Positions 52,857-64,000 of a stretch of 64,000 nucleotides of DNA are shown one piece after another (within the stretch, counting starts at the first letter, position 1; every line of letters begins with the position of its first letter). The stretch spans positions 806,001 through 870,000 of the forward strand of contig AP026151.1 of NCBI GenBank assembly GCA_030295235.1, read 5' to 3'. A program made the position numbers and the translations under genes. The DNA is from Fistulifera solaris. Its lineage: Eukaryota; Bacillariophyta; Bacillariophyceae; Naviculales; Stauroneidaceae. The notes beneath the pieces were generated by a model. That model was not told the DNA's origin, searched no databases, and saw only the letters and a program-made list of their open reading frames with translations.

Positions 52857-53920
52857 ATCGAAAGAACTGTCGGCAACAAACTGCTGTGTTCGGATTGGTG
52901 CCTTTTTGTGATTGTTTTGAAATCCTTTTCTTGCTTTTTCTTCGAGAGGATGGGTCTTGTCGATGTGTTTTGATGTGCTTTTGACGTCCTTTATTCTTTG
53001 GGCTTGTCGAACTGTACTTTATACTATCAAGGTTGGCTCTTAGAAAACCGTTGGGCGTATTTCAAATGTTCCAATCTTCAAATTCAAAATTCAAGGCTTC
53101 TTCTGTATAACTCTGGCCTTCGTTCTTCGTTTACTAGGTACCATCAGTACTTAGTACAGTAGACGCTATAGTCCACTAGTCATTATTACTTAGGACTTTA
53201 TTGCCCAAGTGCCGGTGCGTCATACCCTGTCGTCGACGCACAAAAATTTGTCGCCAAGATGAAGCTGAATTGCATTCTGAATTCTGACTCTAGAGAGGGA
53301 AATTAGGAATAGATAAGCTTATAATAATTTATAATGGATCATATTATTACGTAAAAAAAGTACCTGATGGGGTGATGGTTGATGGGTGACGCGAATGTAA
53401 TGGGCGATAGAGGTGAGATTGAATTAGGAGATGGGCGAAGAAGCGAAGAAGACTTTCGCTTTTGCCTCATCCTGTCATAGTAGGAGTAGTATGACTTCTC
53501 TACTTGTTGAGCTCTAAGCTCTTCTCTGTCTTGAGGCAACAGGTTTACTTCAAAGTTCAAAGTGATGATGAAATTCAAAAGTTCCAACAGAACATGCTAG
53601 TGGCGCTCTACTCTATGCTTCAATTGTTTGAAGCTAACAAAGAACGCAAACAACCCGACACTCGACGCAAAAGAAGGGGCTAACCATGGCAAGGAAAGGT
53701 ATATCATCAGGACCAGCTCAACGCAAAGACGTTCTAGTAGGCTGGCCCTTTAATTGGCGACAAGGACTAAAAAAGACCAAAAAGAAAGATCCGCTCAAGT
53801 TCACTCCACCTTCGTCTTTAAGAATTGAACAATCAGTGTTCGTTTGAGTAACATCTAACCATTTAATATTTGCCTTAACAACGAAACTGGAAAATACGTA
53901 CGCTAGCTGCAAATGCTTTT

Positions 53921-54405
53921 GATCCTATACTGGTAGTAAATTTGCCGGTAATCGATGCGAAAGCTTTTCGGATCCAAGAAACGGTACATTGCGTTTTGAA
54001 TGATGATGATATTTCGTAGCATCACCGTCAATACCAATACAATTGATCATACACTTAATGCTAGCACTTGTGGACTTCATTGTTGCCGATTCATTTATTT
54101 TCGTATTTCGATCGCGACTCAAGTTCAGTCAAGGATTGCTTGAACCATCACTTTGATCCTATAGTGAATTTGCCGGTGATCGATGCAAAAGCTTTTCGGA
54201 TCCAAGAAACGGTACATTGCGTTTTGAATGATGATGATATTTCGTAGCATCACCGTCAATACCAATACAATTGATCATACACTTAATGCTAGCACTTGTG
54301 GACTTCATTGTTGCCGATTCATTTATTTTCGTATTTTGATCGCGACTCAAGTTCAGTCAAGGATTGCTTGAACCATCACTTTGATCCTATAGTGAATTTG
54401 CAGCT
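53921..54405 (+). repeat. Satellite related to the 45-kb array, two units plus a fragment (about 228 bp)
   Basis: The units share GATCGCGACTCAAGTTCAGTC (54110 and 54338), a CCATCACTTTGATCCTATAG block and TGCGTTTTGAATGATGATGA. The order of blocks (palindrome, CAxCACTTT, ATAGTGAA, GCGTTT(C/T)GAATGA(A/T)GATGA, CATTTATTnTnGTATTT) matches the 45-kb satellite, with greater divergence between loci than within. The two full units are nearly identical. Confidence 0.82.
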
Positions 54406-56157
54406 GATCGTCTGGACTTCGTCACTCCGTTGACGATGAACTTCGATCGATCTCATCCTCACGAGACTATGATCAGAGATCGAATGATTGAATAGCAGTT
54501 GAGCGAGTCTATAGTTTTGTTTTCGAACAAGAGAATGCCATTGCATGGGGCATCGGAGTGCGCGCGATTTGCCCTTCTTGCCGGAAGAGCGAATGCTTTC
54601 CGCGGTAGATTGACAAAGTATTTATCACCTTTTTCAGGTTTTGCACGAAATTGAAGATTCTCGTATCTGCATGTGATGATAAAAGGAAAGATTTCAGCAT
54701 GCCTTCTAGACGGAGTTGAACGACTCCTATTTTACTTGTTTCTGCATGCAGATGAAGTGAGGTAGGAACGACTAGCTCTGGCTTGACGACAACGTTTAAA
54801 TCGTTGATGAGGTGCTTGTCATCTTAGAGAGTAAACGGCATCGTGCTTCCTGCCCTCATTGTGGCAATAACCGCGCGTTCCCTTTCCTATTTTGTGCCAT
54901 AGCCCTTGGTGAAATACGAACACATGTAAAACCGGCTAGAGAGCAACAGCCATGGCACAAGAAAGATTTTCGAAATCTACGAGAGATTGCTGTTTTCATG
55001 GAGTAGTGATATTTTCGGTTCAGTGAAGCCAATACGTGACAAAGTCCAATCAGAGCAGTGCGCGCACTGGTGTGCTGTCTTTCTTTTCCCGTTCGGCACG
55101 GTTAACCCTCGAAGAATGCTAATACTCGCCGCTTGAAATCTAGTAAAAGACGCCGCATGCCCTGATCCTCAACAACACGATAACGATGTACTTATCAGAG
55201 AAACTAATTTTGCTTTTCAAAGTTGCAAACGAATATCGGTCTGCAGACGGTCTGTATTGTTACCCTTATACATGTCGTCAAAGGGATGCTAAATCTACAA
55301 ATCAGAGATTCAAGTTCCGGTGCTCGGCTGCCCCAATTCGTCGGTAGTCAGACTTTACACGCTTTGAAGCTGCTCAATGCTTATCTGTTGCGGGCCTGCA
55401 AGCGCTTGAGAAACACCAAATTGGCACCATCGTGAAATTGTCATCGCGCTCCTATTGATAACAACACTCTATCGATGCAGCGCTAAAAAGATATCTACGT
55501 CCCAATCCTATTCTTTTCGGACACTAAATGGGCTTGGATGTCACGCAAGGCGTACACCGTTTATCGTGTAAACACAGTTCAGGGGCGCCTCGACGATTTG
55601 GATTGCGTTTCAATATTTTCGATGTTCTGAGTTCATGGCAGATAACCAGCTGGGAGCGTATGCTTTTAATTACAGAGCACGTTTACAATTATAGCTACGT
55701 TCAATCGGTGAATGCAGGAGGACGATGAGCCATTTGTATGAAGGCCACCGTAACATTTTGAAGAAACGCGATAGGAGTGTCATTACATTAAAAACTTTCG
55801 CCTTGCCTGAATATCAGCGATTACCTCTGAAATTTCTCAAGGGATGCCGTTGTTGGTTTTTCACAAGAATTATTTTAGGCTCGATTCTTTTCGAATCGGG
55901 AGGGCGCGTGTTAGGGAACCGTTGTGTCAATTTATCAGACAATTGTCGTCTGGCTAATACTTTCTAGCGCGGCGCGGTCGCTGCTTTGCGAAGCACGAAC
56001 GCATGCGACGCAATTTCGAGCCAATGCAATCGCACAATGAACTTCAAATGTATCCTACGGAAAAATAATTGCTCAATATTCAAAGTATATGCTTAACGTG
56101 AAAAGCTGGAACGATGTGGTCGGTTGAGTGATACCTGACAAGTGTAATGACGTCCGC
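54406..56157. other. Intergenic, with possible decayed coding sequence
   Basis: No intact gene. Short frames around 54.80-55.00 kb contain CPHCGNNRA, recalling a transposase zinc finger, and 55.5-55.95 kb is open in pieces on the plus strand. I could not assign a family. 52857-53920 shows nothing recognisable. Confidence 0.3.
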
Positions 56158-59100
56158 TTAGCCGTACTTCTCGAGGAACTTCTGCACAATTTCTTCGCCC
56201 TTCTTCTCCCATTCAGCGCGATTGTTCGTGGCATAATTCAAGTATTCATCGCTCGAAACACCAAACACGCCGCATTCCTTCAACTTCTTCGTCAGGGGAA
56301 TGATGTAATTGTCAAAAAAGCCAAGTTCCCCTTTATACCAGTTTACGGAAGGATCATTCTCTAAGAGGCCGGCTTTGTAACCCAGGTACATTTCTTCAAA
56401 GAGCCGTTCATTCCACTTCTGATACACGTGCCAGTGTTGCATGGTATGGGAGACGTCACTGGCTTGAATCAAATGCTCAATGACAATTGTTGCCTTTCGA
56501 TGGATTTGGGTGTCAATTTCTTCCTTTGAGTCCGGATTGTGAAAGGCATCGGCCCAGCGCTTCTTGCGCATGGCCCCCAAGTCCTTGTCGAAAATATCGG
56601 TCGCCATAACGGAGTTAACAACGAGCTGGCGTAAGCGACGGAGGTCGCCTTCCGTCTTGAAGAGACACGCTTTCAGGTTACTAAAGGCAGAGTCCATTAG
56701 AATATGCCACGCCAGATCGACCGAGTTTTGTTCCGCAACGCTCTGATTGTTGTACGCTGCCGCCATGGTCGGGTCTTGCTTAATCAACACAAAATTGGGA
56801 ATACCGCGGTGGTCGACATCGTGAATGAGTGCGGCAAACACGAGGGCGAATTGCGTCAACGGATCGGACGTGATACCGTACGTCTTGTCAGCGGCTCCGT
56901 CGGTTTCTCGGCCCTTTTCAATGCGTGATAGCAGCTTGGTGACCGACATGGTGACATGCGAAGCGTGCTCGAAGCAGTGGAAGGGATTGGTATGATACAT
57001 CTTGGAGAGAACAGTAACGAGACTGCGAACTTCCTCTACTACGATTGGATCGAGCTCGACCGTGTTGGTATCCTGTGACGCTGTGTGAAGATGCTCATCG
57101 GCGGGCATAACGATGATTTCGGCGATTTCTCCAATGACGTTGGTAGTATCGCGCCCGATTGACTGTTCAGCCGCGCGGACGCGTCGTTCATCGGAGAATG
57201 ATTTAGGCAACGAGTTGGCTGCTTGACGCTTGAGAACAAGTTTCTTGAGGAGATTGACGAGGATATCGCAGTTCCAGTCTATGAGGCGATCGATCTTTCT
57301 CTGTTCTAGATCAATCTCGACCTTGGGGTGCTCACCGTCTTGCTCTACGATAGATGCCGACAATTGTTTATTTTCTTTGTTGGGATTGATCTTGAGCCAG
57401 TATGTTTGGATGGCGCCCTTGCCTTTGGCCACGATGAGATCGTCACGAAGTTCCAACCAGTCTTCTTTGCCGCCCTCCTTGAGCAACTGAGCTGTTTCAG
57501 GGGAGACATGGATTTTCTTCCCCTTTCCTGAGGTTTCGATGCGCGATGTTGTGTTCATGGTATCACCAAACAGCTGTAATCGCGCTCGTTCGCCGCGAAG
57601 CACACCGGCAGTTACCGGACCACTGTGTAAACCGCAACGCAACGAAAGCTCACCGGTATCTGGTCCCAGCTTGAGTTCTAGACTCTCAGTGACTTCTTTC
57701 ATTTTCTTCTGACACTTTTGCGCAAACACGGCCATCAAGATGGCGTGATCATCTCGTGGCTCTGGCATTCCTGCCACGGCGACGTAACAATCTCCTACGG
57801 TCTCGACCTTGAAGACGTCCATCTTGCGCGCCACCTTGTCGAACTCGCTGAATATGGCCTCGAGCAGCTGAAAGACTTGAGTTGGTTCTCGGACACTGCT
57901 CCATGCAGTGAACCCAACGATGTCCATGAAGGAAACGGTCGTTGCAACGTACAAATCAGCCACGGGCTTGGAGCCGAATGCAGTACTTTGGGTCGGTGCA
58001 TTGTTTTCTTCCATCAGATTGGAGTAGTCGACTTGCTTGGTTGTTTTAGTCTTTTGAGTGCCTCAATGTCCCCGCCGTTTTTCAACAGCTGGGCCTGAAT
58101 ACTCTTGGGGAACATTGCCGAGACGATCTTGTTCGTTTTCTGGACCCGCATTGCGAGCTTTGTCTGTCTCTTTTTTACGTTCATATCCCAACAAACGAAA
58201 GCAAACGCCGTCATGATGAAGATGGCGATGCATCCCACGCTGAATAACAACGGTGCATTCGTCAAGTACTCATCCTCGAATTCCTGGGTTGGGTAAAGGC
58301 GGAGTGTGTAGACGCAAAGCTTGCTTTCGTCGAGTTGAAGCCGGCGAGACTCATCCGTGGGTTGCTCGGAAAAGCGCGAATTGACAAAAGGAACGTGCTT
58401 GCCGAGATAATCAAACTTGTGGTCATGACGGTCTCCTTCTCCAATGTAATGAACCTCTTCGCCCGAAATGTCGAAGGTGTACGCATCGCCACAGGAGTTC
58501 TCTACAACACACGTCATAGGATAAGGTGTGTGCAGTATATCACCGAGAAAGAGTTCCCAAGTGAATACCGAGACAAAATATCCAACAACATTGGCTTGCA
58601 GTTGCAGGGTATCGTTGATGGGCTGAACAACGAAGCTGTGCGGATGATCGGCGATGACTCCTGGGAGCGATGCTGTCCCTAAGTCGTTCGCTAATGTCGT
58701 CGTGATCTCAGAAACAACAACGTCAGTGAAGACTTCGGAGACTTCTGCCGCGTGACGAAATGCGTCCACGGACCGAAGATCGAGGTTCATGACCGTTTTA
58801 TCGGTCACAGGTGGAGATAACTGCCACATCGGATTATAGGGTCCTTCGGATACGCTGGTGATTACGTTCCCCTCGCCGTCGTGCAACTGGTTTGCAATTC
58901 CCGACTCGCTTTGAGAGTATTGCTCCCACGCGTCAATGTCGTTGACGTTCGGCGTGAAGATGACGAGTTCCGTGTGACTGAGAGATCGAAATGCCTCGCC
59001 CTGTTCTTGGAAGTACGGAATGGTCACTTGGGGCCACTCGACTTGAAGGAAGGCAGTTAGTGATGTCGTAGAAGTAGTGAATTCATGCAACTCATTAACG

Positions 59101-59459
59101 AGATCTTTGAACTTCTGACGAGAGAGACGGTCTACCTCATCGGAGAGAATTTCGAACTGAACACTGAGTTAGAATGGCTCTGATTATGAACTGAGTAAGC
59201 GATTGAAATGGCTTACCTCTCCCTCGAAGTGTTTCTCTTCTTCATTTCGGAAAGCGAAGTAACAGACAGTGGATAACGTAGCAGCGCTGATCAGCAACGT
59301 CAAAGCGACGCAGTAACGACTGTAACGAACAAGCTTATCTTCCGCCGCAAGCTCTTCCGGTGTCTTGTTGCTTGAATAGGTCACTCCGGAAGTGTTGCTG
59401 ATGCTTGCATCCTTCCCACTGCTGTTGTTGGATGTCGAGTGATTGGAAGAGTCCGTCAT
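56158..59459 (-). CDS. Transmembrane guanylate cyclase-phosphodiesterase fusion, copy B
   Basis: Same architecture and length as copy A. Exon 1 is 59459-59217; the intron 59216-59157; exon 2 59156-56158. Its exon 1 and about 2 kb of the cyclase/PDE region are near-identical in DNA to copy A, whereas the intron, the first 100 bases of exon 2 and the last 500-600 bases are diverged in blocks (e.g. C-terminus KFLEKYG against KFLAKYA). It carries the same one-base break (near 58045) as copy A. The metal-binding motifs of both catalytic domains are intact. The gene lies in tandem, same strand, 3.3 kb from A. Confidence 0.87.
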
Positions 59460-59859
59460 ATTGAAACTTTTACGAATAACAATCACTGGGGAAAACGAAT
59501 GTTTTGATTGTGTTTTTCGATGCTCGTTTGTGTTGTGAGTGTTGCGATGGGGAGAAAGGAGAAGAGGCAAAGGGAGAAAGTCTTTCGTCACCTTGTCCCG
59601 ATCGATCGGCTTCTTGGTCAGCTGGGACATTTGTTACTTGTTTTGTGTAGATTTTGCTGTAAGACGGACATCGTCATGGACCTCTGCTTGGCATCTTCAA
59701 TTTTGCACTGTTTCCTTTCTGAAAATCAGCGAACAGCGAATGCTCTCTTTTGTTTTTCTGATAGAGTGAGTGCCAAATACCTGATGCACTCTGTGAATTC
59801 TTCCAGTCACTTGCACTTGAATACGCCTATTCCCTGACACATTCTTGTAGATTATTCGG

Positions 59860-60216
59860 TAGTGTTCGGTCTCATGCTTTCAACCAGGTCCGAGATGAGA
59901 GTCGAGAATTGCACTTTCCAACTCATGAGACACTCGAGAATCTCGAGAATTGGAGATTTTGTCGGAAACGATCTACTATAGGATATTAAGTACTAAGTTT
60001 CAGTCACGGTTAGTTGTGGAACACGAGACTGACTCCTTCGTAGGAAATACACGTGAGAAATGGTCGATCGACGGCCAGAATCCTTGTATTTTATACGGGT
60101 GACGACCAGACACTCTCATCTCATGAATTTTTTCGAGAATCATGAGAATTGAGAGTGAAAATTCAAAATTCGATTCTCGAGACTCTCGAGAACTGCCCTC
60201 TCGAGACCGACCACTA
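59860..60216. mobile_element. MITE with 8-bp target duplication, hAT-like
   Basis: A 357-bp element flanked by the 8-bp direct repeat TTATTCGG (59852-59859 and 60217-60224). Terminal inverted repeats of about 14-17 bp are TAGTGTTCGGTCTCATG on the left and the complement of TAGTGGTCGGTCTCGAG on the right. An 8-bp duplication with ends beginning TAGTG fits the hAT superfamily. The interior carries several CTCGAGA inverted repeats and no coding frame, so it is non-autonomous. Confidence 0.8.
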
Positions 60217-60292
60217 TTATTCGGAGTCATTAACTTTTCGTCAACCTTCTTTTGTATTCCTCGTTCCTTAGCAACTAGGAAATGAACACTTA

Positions 60293-60585
60293 GGCCAATG
60301 CTAACCGGGGCGAATAAATCAATATTTCGGAGAAACTCAAAGTCGTCCGGTACTCATTTCAATAAATTTCGAATAAATTGAATTGCTAACCGGTACAAAA
60401 AATGATAAATCGAGTACTCCAATTTATTGGCCCGAACAAATTCGAGCCCGAACGCACAAATTTTCGCTCAATTTATTCGACAACAAATCGAAATCACAAA
60501 TCGAATGCGGTATTCATTATTTAGAGGTGCCAAGTACCGGATGAACCCCTCGATTTTTACTTTTTCGCCCCGGTTAGCATTGGCC
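60293..60585. mobile_element. MITE with TTA target duplication, PIF/Harbinger-like
   Basis: A 293-bp element flanked by TTA on both sides (60290-60292 and 60586-60588). The terminal inverted repeats are a perfect 22 bp beginning GGCCAATGCTAACCGGGG. A 3-bp TTA duplication and GGCC ends match PIF/Harbinger (Tourist-type) MITEs. AT-rich interior, no coding frame. Perfect ends suggest recent movement. Confidence 0.85.
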
Positions 60586-60952
60586 TTAACCACGAACCAC
60601 GTTAAGAGCACAGTGTAGTCCACAGTACCAGGTAAAGGTAATTATTTACTGTAAAATTTTTAACGTTAACCTTACCGTATTCCCCAACCTTTGCTACAAC
60701 CCGGCAGCCACGCCACAAAGATCCGAAAGCGCGAAAAGCATCAAGCATCGACATTGCTATAATCAATCGTCAATAAATAAAAGCGTTGACTTTTGAAAGG
60801 CGATCACTTTTACTTTGACCAATCGTAACATATGAAGAATTCTTCCTTTATTTACAATTGCTGGAAATGCGTAAAGCAACTGGAATGCAATTTACGAGGC
60901 TTTAATATCTTATTGATGCGCAACAGAAGCTGGGCTCGCCATTGCACTAGTT

Positions 60953-63900
60953 CTACGAATACTTCTTGAGGAACTTTTGAACGATTTCTTCTCCCTTTTT
61001 CTCCCACTCAGCGCGATTGTTTGTCGCATAATTCAAGTATTCATCGCTCGAGACACCAAACACACCACAGTCCTTCAGTTTCTTTGTCAAGGGAATCACA
61101 TAGTTGTCGAAGAATCCGATTTCTCCTTTGTACCAGTTCACAGAAGGATCATTCTCCAAGAGACCGGCTTTGTAACTCAAATACATTTCTTCAAAGAGCC
61201 GCTCGTTCCACTTTTGATACACGTGCCAGTGTTGCATGGTGTGAGAGACGTCACTAGCTTGAATCAAATGCTCAATCACGATGGTGGCCTTGCGATGAAC
61301 CTGTGTAAGGGCGGCCTCATTGGAATTGTTGTAAAAGGCATCTTCCCATCTCTTCTTGCGCAGAAGTCCCAGATCTTTGTCAAAGATATCGGTCGCCATG
61401 ACGGAATTGACAATCAATTGTCGCATGCGTCGCAAATCGTCCTCGGTCGAAAAGAGACTGTCGCGAAGGTTCGCAAACTCCTTGTCCATGAGGATATTCC
61501 AGGCCAAATCCACCGAGTTTTGTTCGGCGACACTTTTGTTGGCATACGCCGCCGCCATTGCCGGATCCTGTTTGATCAAGACAAAGTTGGGTACGCCGCG
61601 GTGGTCGACATCGTGAATCAACGCCGCAAGAACAACGGCGAACTGCGTGAGCGGATCGGACGTAATTCCGTACGTTTGATCCTGCAGTTGGCTTTCGTTA
61701 CTCTTTGCAATGCGCGATAGGAGCTTTGTGACGGACATGGTGACGTGCGAAGCGTGTTCGAAGCAGTGGAACGGATTGTCATGGTACATTTTGGATAGGA
61801 TTGTCACCAGGTTTCGCAGTTCGTCTCGCACTTGTGGATCGATCTCGACATCTTTGGCGTCTTGCTCGACATGTTCGTTATCAGCTTCAGGCATGGGAAT
61901 AATTTCAACAATCTCTTCGATCACATTGCCTCCTTGACCGAGTTGCTTTTCCGCTTGCTGGATGCGGTTTCGCATTAGACGTTGGAGAGATATGGGCAAG
62001 TTCTTCTTCGACCGCTTCTGGACTATCTTTTTCAACAGGTTGAGCAAGATGTCGCAGTTCCAATCAATGAGGCGTTGGCGTCTTCTTTTCGTCTGCTGTC
62101 ATGGGGACTTCGTCTTTCTCAGCGTCACCTCTGGATACAATCGCCGCAACTGCTTTGCACTGCTTTACTGAAACCCCATTGCTGATGTCGGGGTCGATCT
62201 TGAGCCAGTACGTCTGGATGGCACCTTTTCCTTTGCCACGACGATATCCTCTCGCAAAACCAGCCAGTTCTCCTTTCCGTCGTTCTTCAAAAGCTCAGCC
62301 GTTTCGGGGGACACATGAATTAAGTGCGGCTTTCCAGATGTTTCGATTCTCGATGTTGTATTCATAGTATCACCAAAGAGTTGCAATCTGGACCGTTCAC
62401 CGCGCAGCACTCCAGCAGTAACTGGTCCACTATGCAAACCGCATCGAAGAGCGAGTTCACCGGTATCCGGTCCCAGCTTTAGCTCCAAGGACTCTGTGAC
62501 TTCCGCCATCTTCTTCTGGCAGCGTTGAGCAAATTGGGCCATGACAACGAAGTGATCCTCGCGTGGTTCCGGAAGCCCCGACACAGCGACGTAGCAGTCT
62601 CCTACAGTTTCGACCTTGAAGACGCCCATTTGTCGAGCGATATCGTCGAACTGGAAGAAAATGGACTCGAGTAATTGGAAGACTTGAGTGGGTTCTCGGA
62701 CACTGCTCCACGCGGTGAAACCACAGATATCGGCGAAGAAAATAGTTGTTGCAACGTACAAATCAGCAATTGGCTTGCCCTTGAAGGCGATCACACATTC
62801 TTGGCCTTCATCGGCGTCCATGAGGGTCTTGCTGCCCACCTGCGCTTCTTTTAGCTTCTCTGCTTCCTCCATTTGGCGGCGAGCTTCTTCAATCATTTCG
62901 TCCTCTTTGGTCATCTGATGTTCGACCTTGGTAGGTGCAACTCCAGCGATGAGTTGCTTCGTCTGACTGATGTTGAAATTGAGCTTCGAAGTATTTTTAC
63001 GAACAGCGGAATCCAAGAAAAGAAAGGCCACTGCTGTAAAGAGAAAGATAAGTACGCTTGAAATTGCAAGAAGAGTTGGCTGCAGAGTAGAGTAGCTGGT
63101 GTCGAAGGATTTCGTCGGGTAGAGGTGCATCATGTAGACACAACGGGTAGTTTGTTGCAGCACGCGCTCGGGTGATGCTTCTGTAAGGTCTGCGTTGGCA
63201 AGTTCGAAAGAGACTTTCATATCGTCGTATGCCTGGTCATGAAGATCACCGTCACCCTTGTATGAAACGTCACCACCACCATGAAGCTGGTACGTAGTGA
63301 CGTATCCACACGAACTCTCGAGGACAGCCTCAATGACACCTTCTTGACCATGAACAATGTCTTTGAGAACAGCATCCCAGGCAAGAATAGCCGAGAAATA
63401 GGCAACCGGCGTTTTGCTCGTGTCAAGCGACAAATTTTCATATACAGGCCCAATGAGGAGGCAGTGCGGGACGTTGTCGGTATCCGTAGTGGCCTCCGAG
63501 AAATTGTACGCCGAGATGGTCTCGGAGAATACAGCTGCTTGTGATTCACTTGCAACTTGCACCGCGTCAGCGAAGGATGGAAGAGACATTAAATCCAGGC
63601 TCAAGATTGCATGGTCACTGGCCAACGACGGCGAAATTTGCCAAACGGGTGCGTAGGGCCCTTCGGAATCAACATGTTGTCCAGTAGCTGTTTGAAGAGA
63701 GTAAAACTCGTCGTTGCGACCCAACTGAGCGTACAGAGTCCATTCAACAAGGTCCTGGACGACGGGGCTGAACATCAATGCTTTTGTCTCGGTCAAGGCG
63801 CTGAAGCTTGTACCAAGACGATCGAAATAGGGAATGGTGACCTGGGGCCACGCGGCATCTTGAGAAGCGAGAAGCGAAGTGGTCGACGTACTCAGCTCTC

Positions 63901-63970
63901 TCGTTGCCTCCAACAGAGTAGTCACTTTGGTAACACTGAGACGAGCTACTTCATCCGCAGCCCTTTCATA
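60953..63970 (-). CDS. Transmembrane guanylate cyclase-phosphodiesterase fusion, copy C (5' exon outside window)
   Basis: The exon-2 part of a third homologue, about 1005 aa. The acceptor ATGCAG|TATGAA at 63971-63976 shows that the first exon lies beyond the right edge. The sensor domain is much diverged from A/B; then a span (TLLAISSVLIFLFTAVAFLF), a linker with a Met/Glu-rich helix, the cyclase (IFFADICGFTAWSS, KVETVGDCYVAVSG, LFGDTMNTTSRIETSG) and the PDE (HCFEHASHV, HDVDHRG, FDKDLGLLRKKRW). Two compensating one-base breaks lie near 62240 and 62085 in the cyclase-PDE linker. The gene lacks the breaks of A/B. It is 1.5 kb from copy B, same strand. Confidence 0.88.
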
Positions 63971-64000
63971 CTGCATTAAGATCAGAAAGAGAAATTATTT

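Noticed and set aside
54790-55010. CPHCGNNRA finger as evidence of an insertion-sequence transposase
   Set aside because: Only one cysteine pair, no catalytic core nearby and no inverted repeats; left as a possible coding remnant.

Overview
The window is nuclear DNA of a photosynthetic stramenopile, almost certainly a diatom and probably a pennate one. The evidence is compact GT-AG introns of about 60-190 bp, plastid-type bipartite leaders with ASAF-like cleavage sites, a PUFA-type ELO elongase, receptor cyclase-phosphodiesterase fusions, and two members of a C2HC-finger family that I recall mainly from diatom genomes. I cannot assign a species.

Layout. 0-7.6 kb: mitochondrial carrier, S28 peptidase, methionine aminopeptidase 1, a 209-bp palindrome-rich tandem array, ELO elongase. 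7.7-18.7 kb: Gln-rich nuclear protein, long acidic protein, SDHAF3, folate-receptor-like protein, globin, DDX3/Ded1 helicase. 19.7-29.8 kb: seven-TM receptor-like protein, type II glycosyltransferase-like protein, two C2HC paralogues flanking a cupin, thioredoxin. 29.8-32.4 kb: two repeat arrays. 32.4-43.7 kb: proteasome beta-3-like protein with a signal peptide, an unknown conserved protein, COX5B-like and NCAPG2 as a divergent pair, an SMR-type exporter with a plastid leader, an RNB exonuclease, a small membrane protein. 43.8-46.8 kb: minisatellite, decayed repeats and a roughly 222-bp satellite. 47-49 kb: a Hint-domain protein without its catalytic residues and a plastid-targeted protein. 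49.5-64 kb: three tandem receptor guanylate-cyclase/PDE genes (A, B, C) separated by repeats and two MITEs.

Themes. (1) Cyclic-nucleotide signalling: three transmembrane cyclase-PDE genes in a row, with block-wise sequence identity between A and B; TGACGT hexamers cluster upstream of the mitochondrial carrier and a full TGACGTCA lies in the COX5B/NCAPG2 promoter. (2) A recurrent near-palindrome with CTCATGACTG and CAGTCGTGG arms lies about 100-470 bp upstream of seven genes, and a related 60-bp module is embedded in several tandem arrays. (3) Nearly half of the genes contain single-base reading-frame breaks, nearly all in short homopolymers. Correcting each by one base restores a family-typical protein, so the consensus probably carries homopolymer errors. 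Gene extents below assume this.

All similarity statements are by eye from family knowledge; no search was run.
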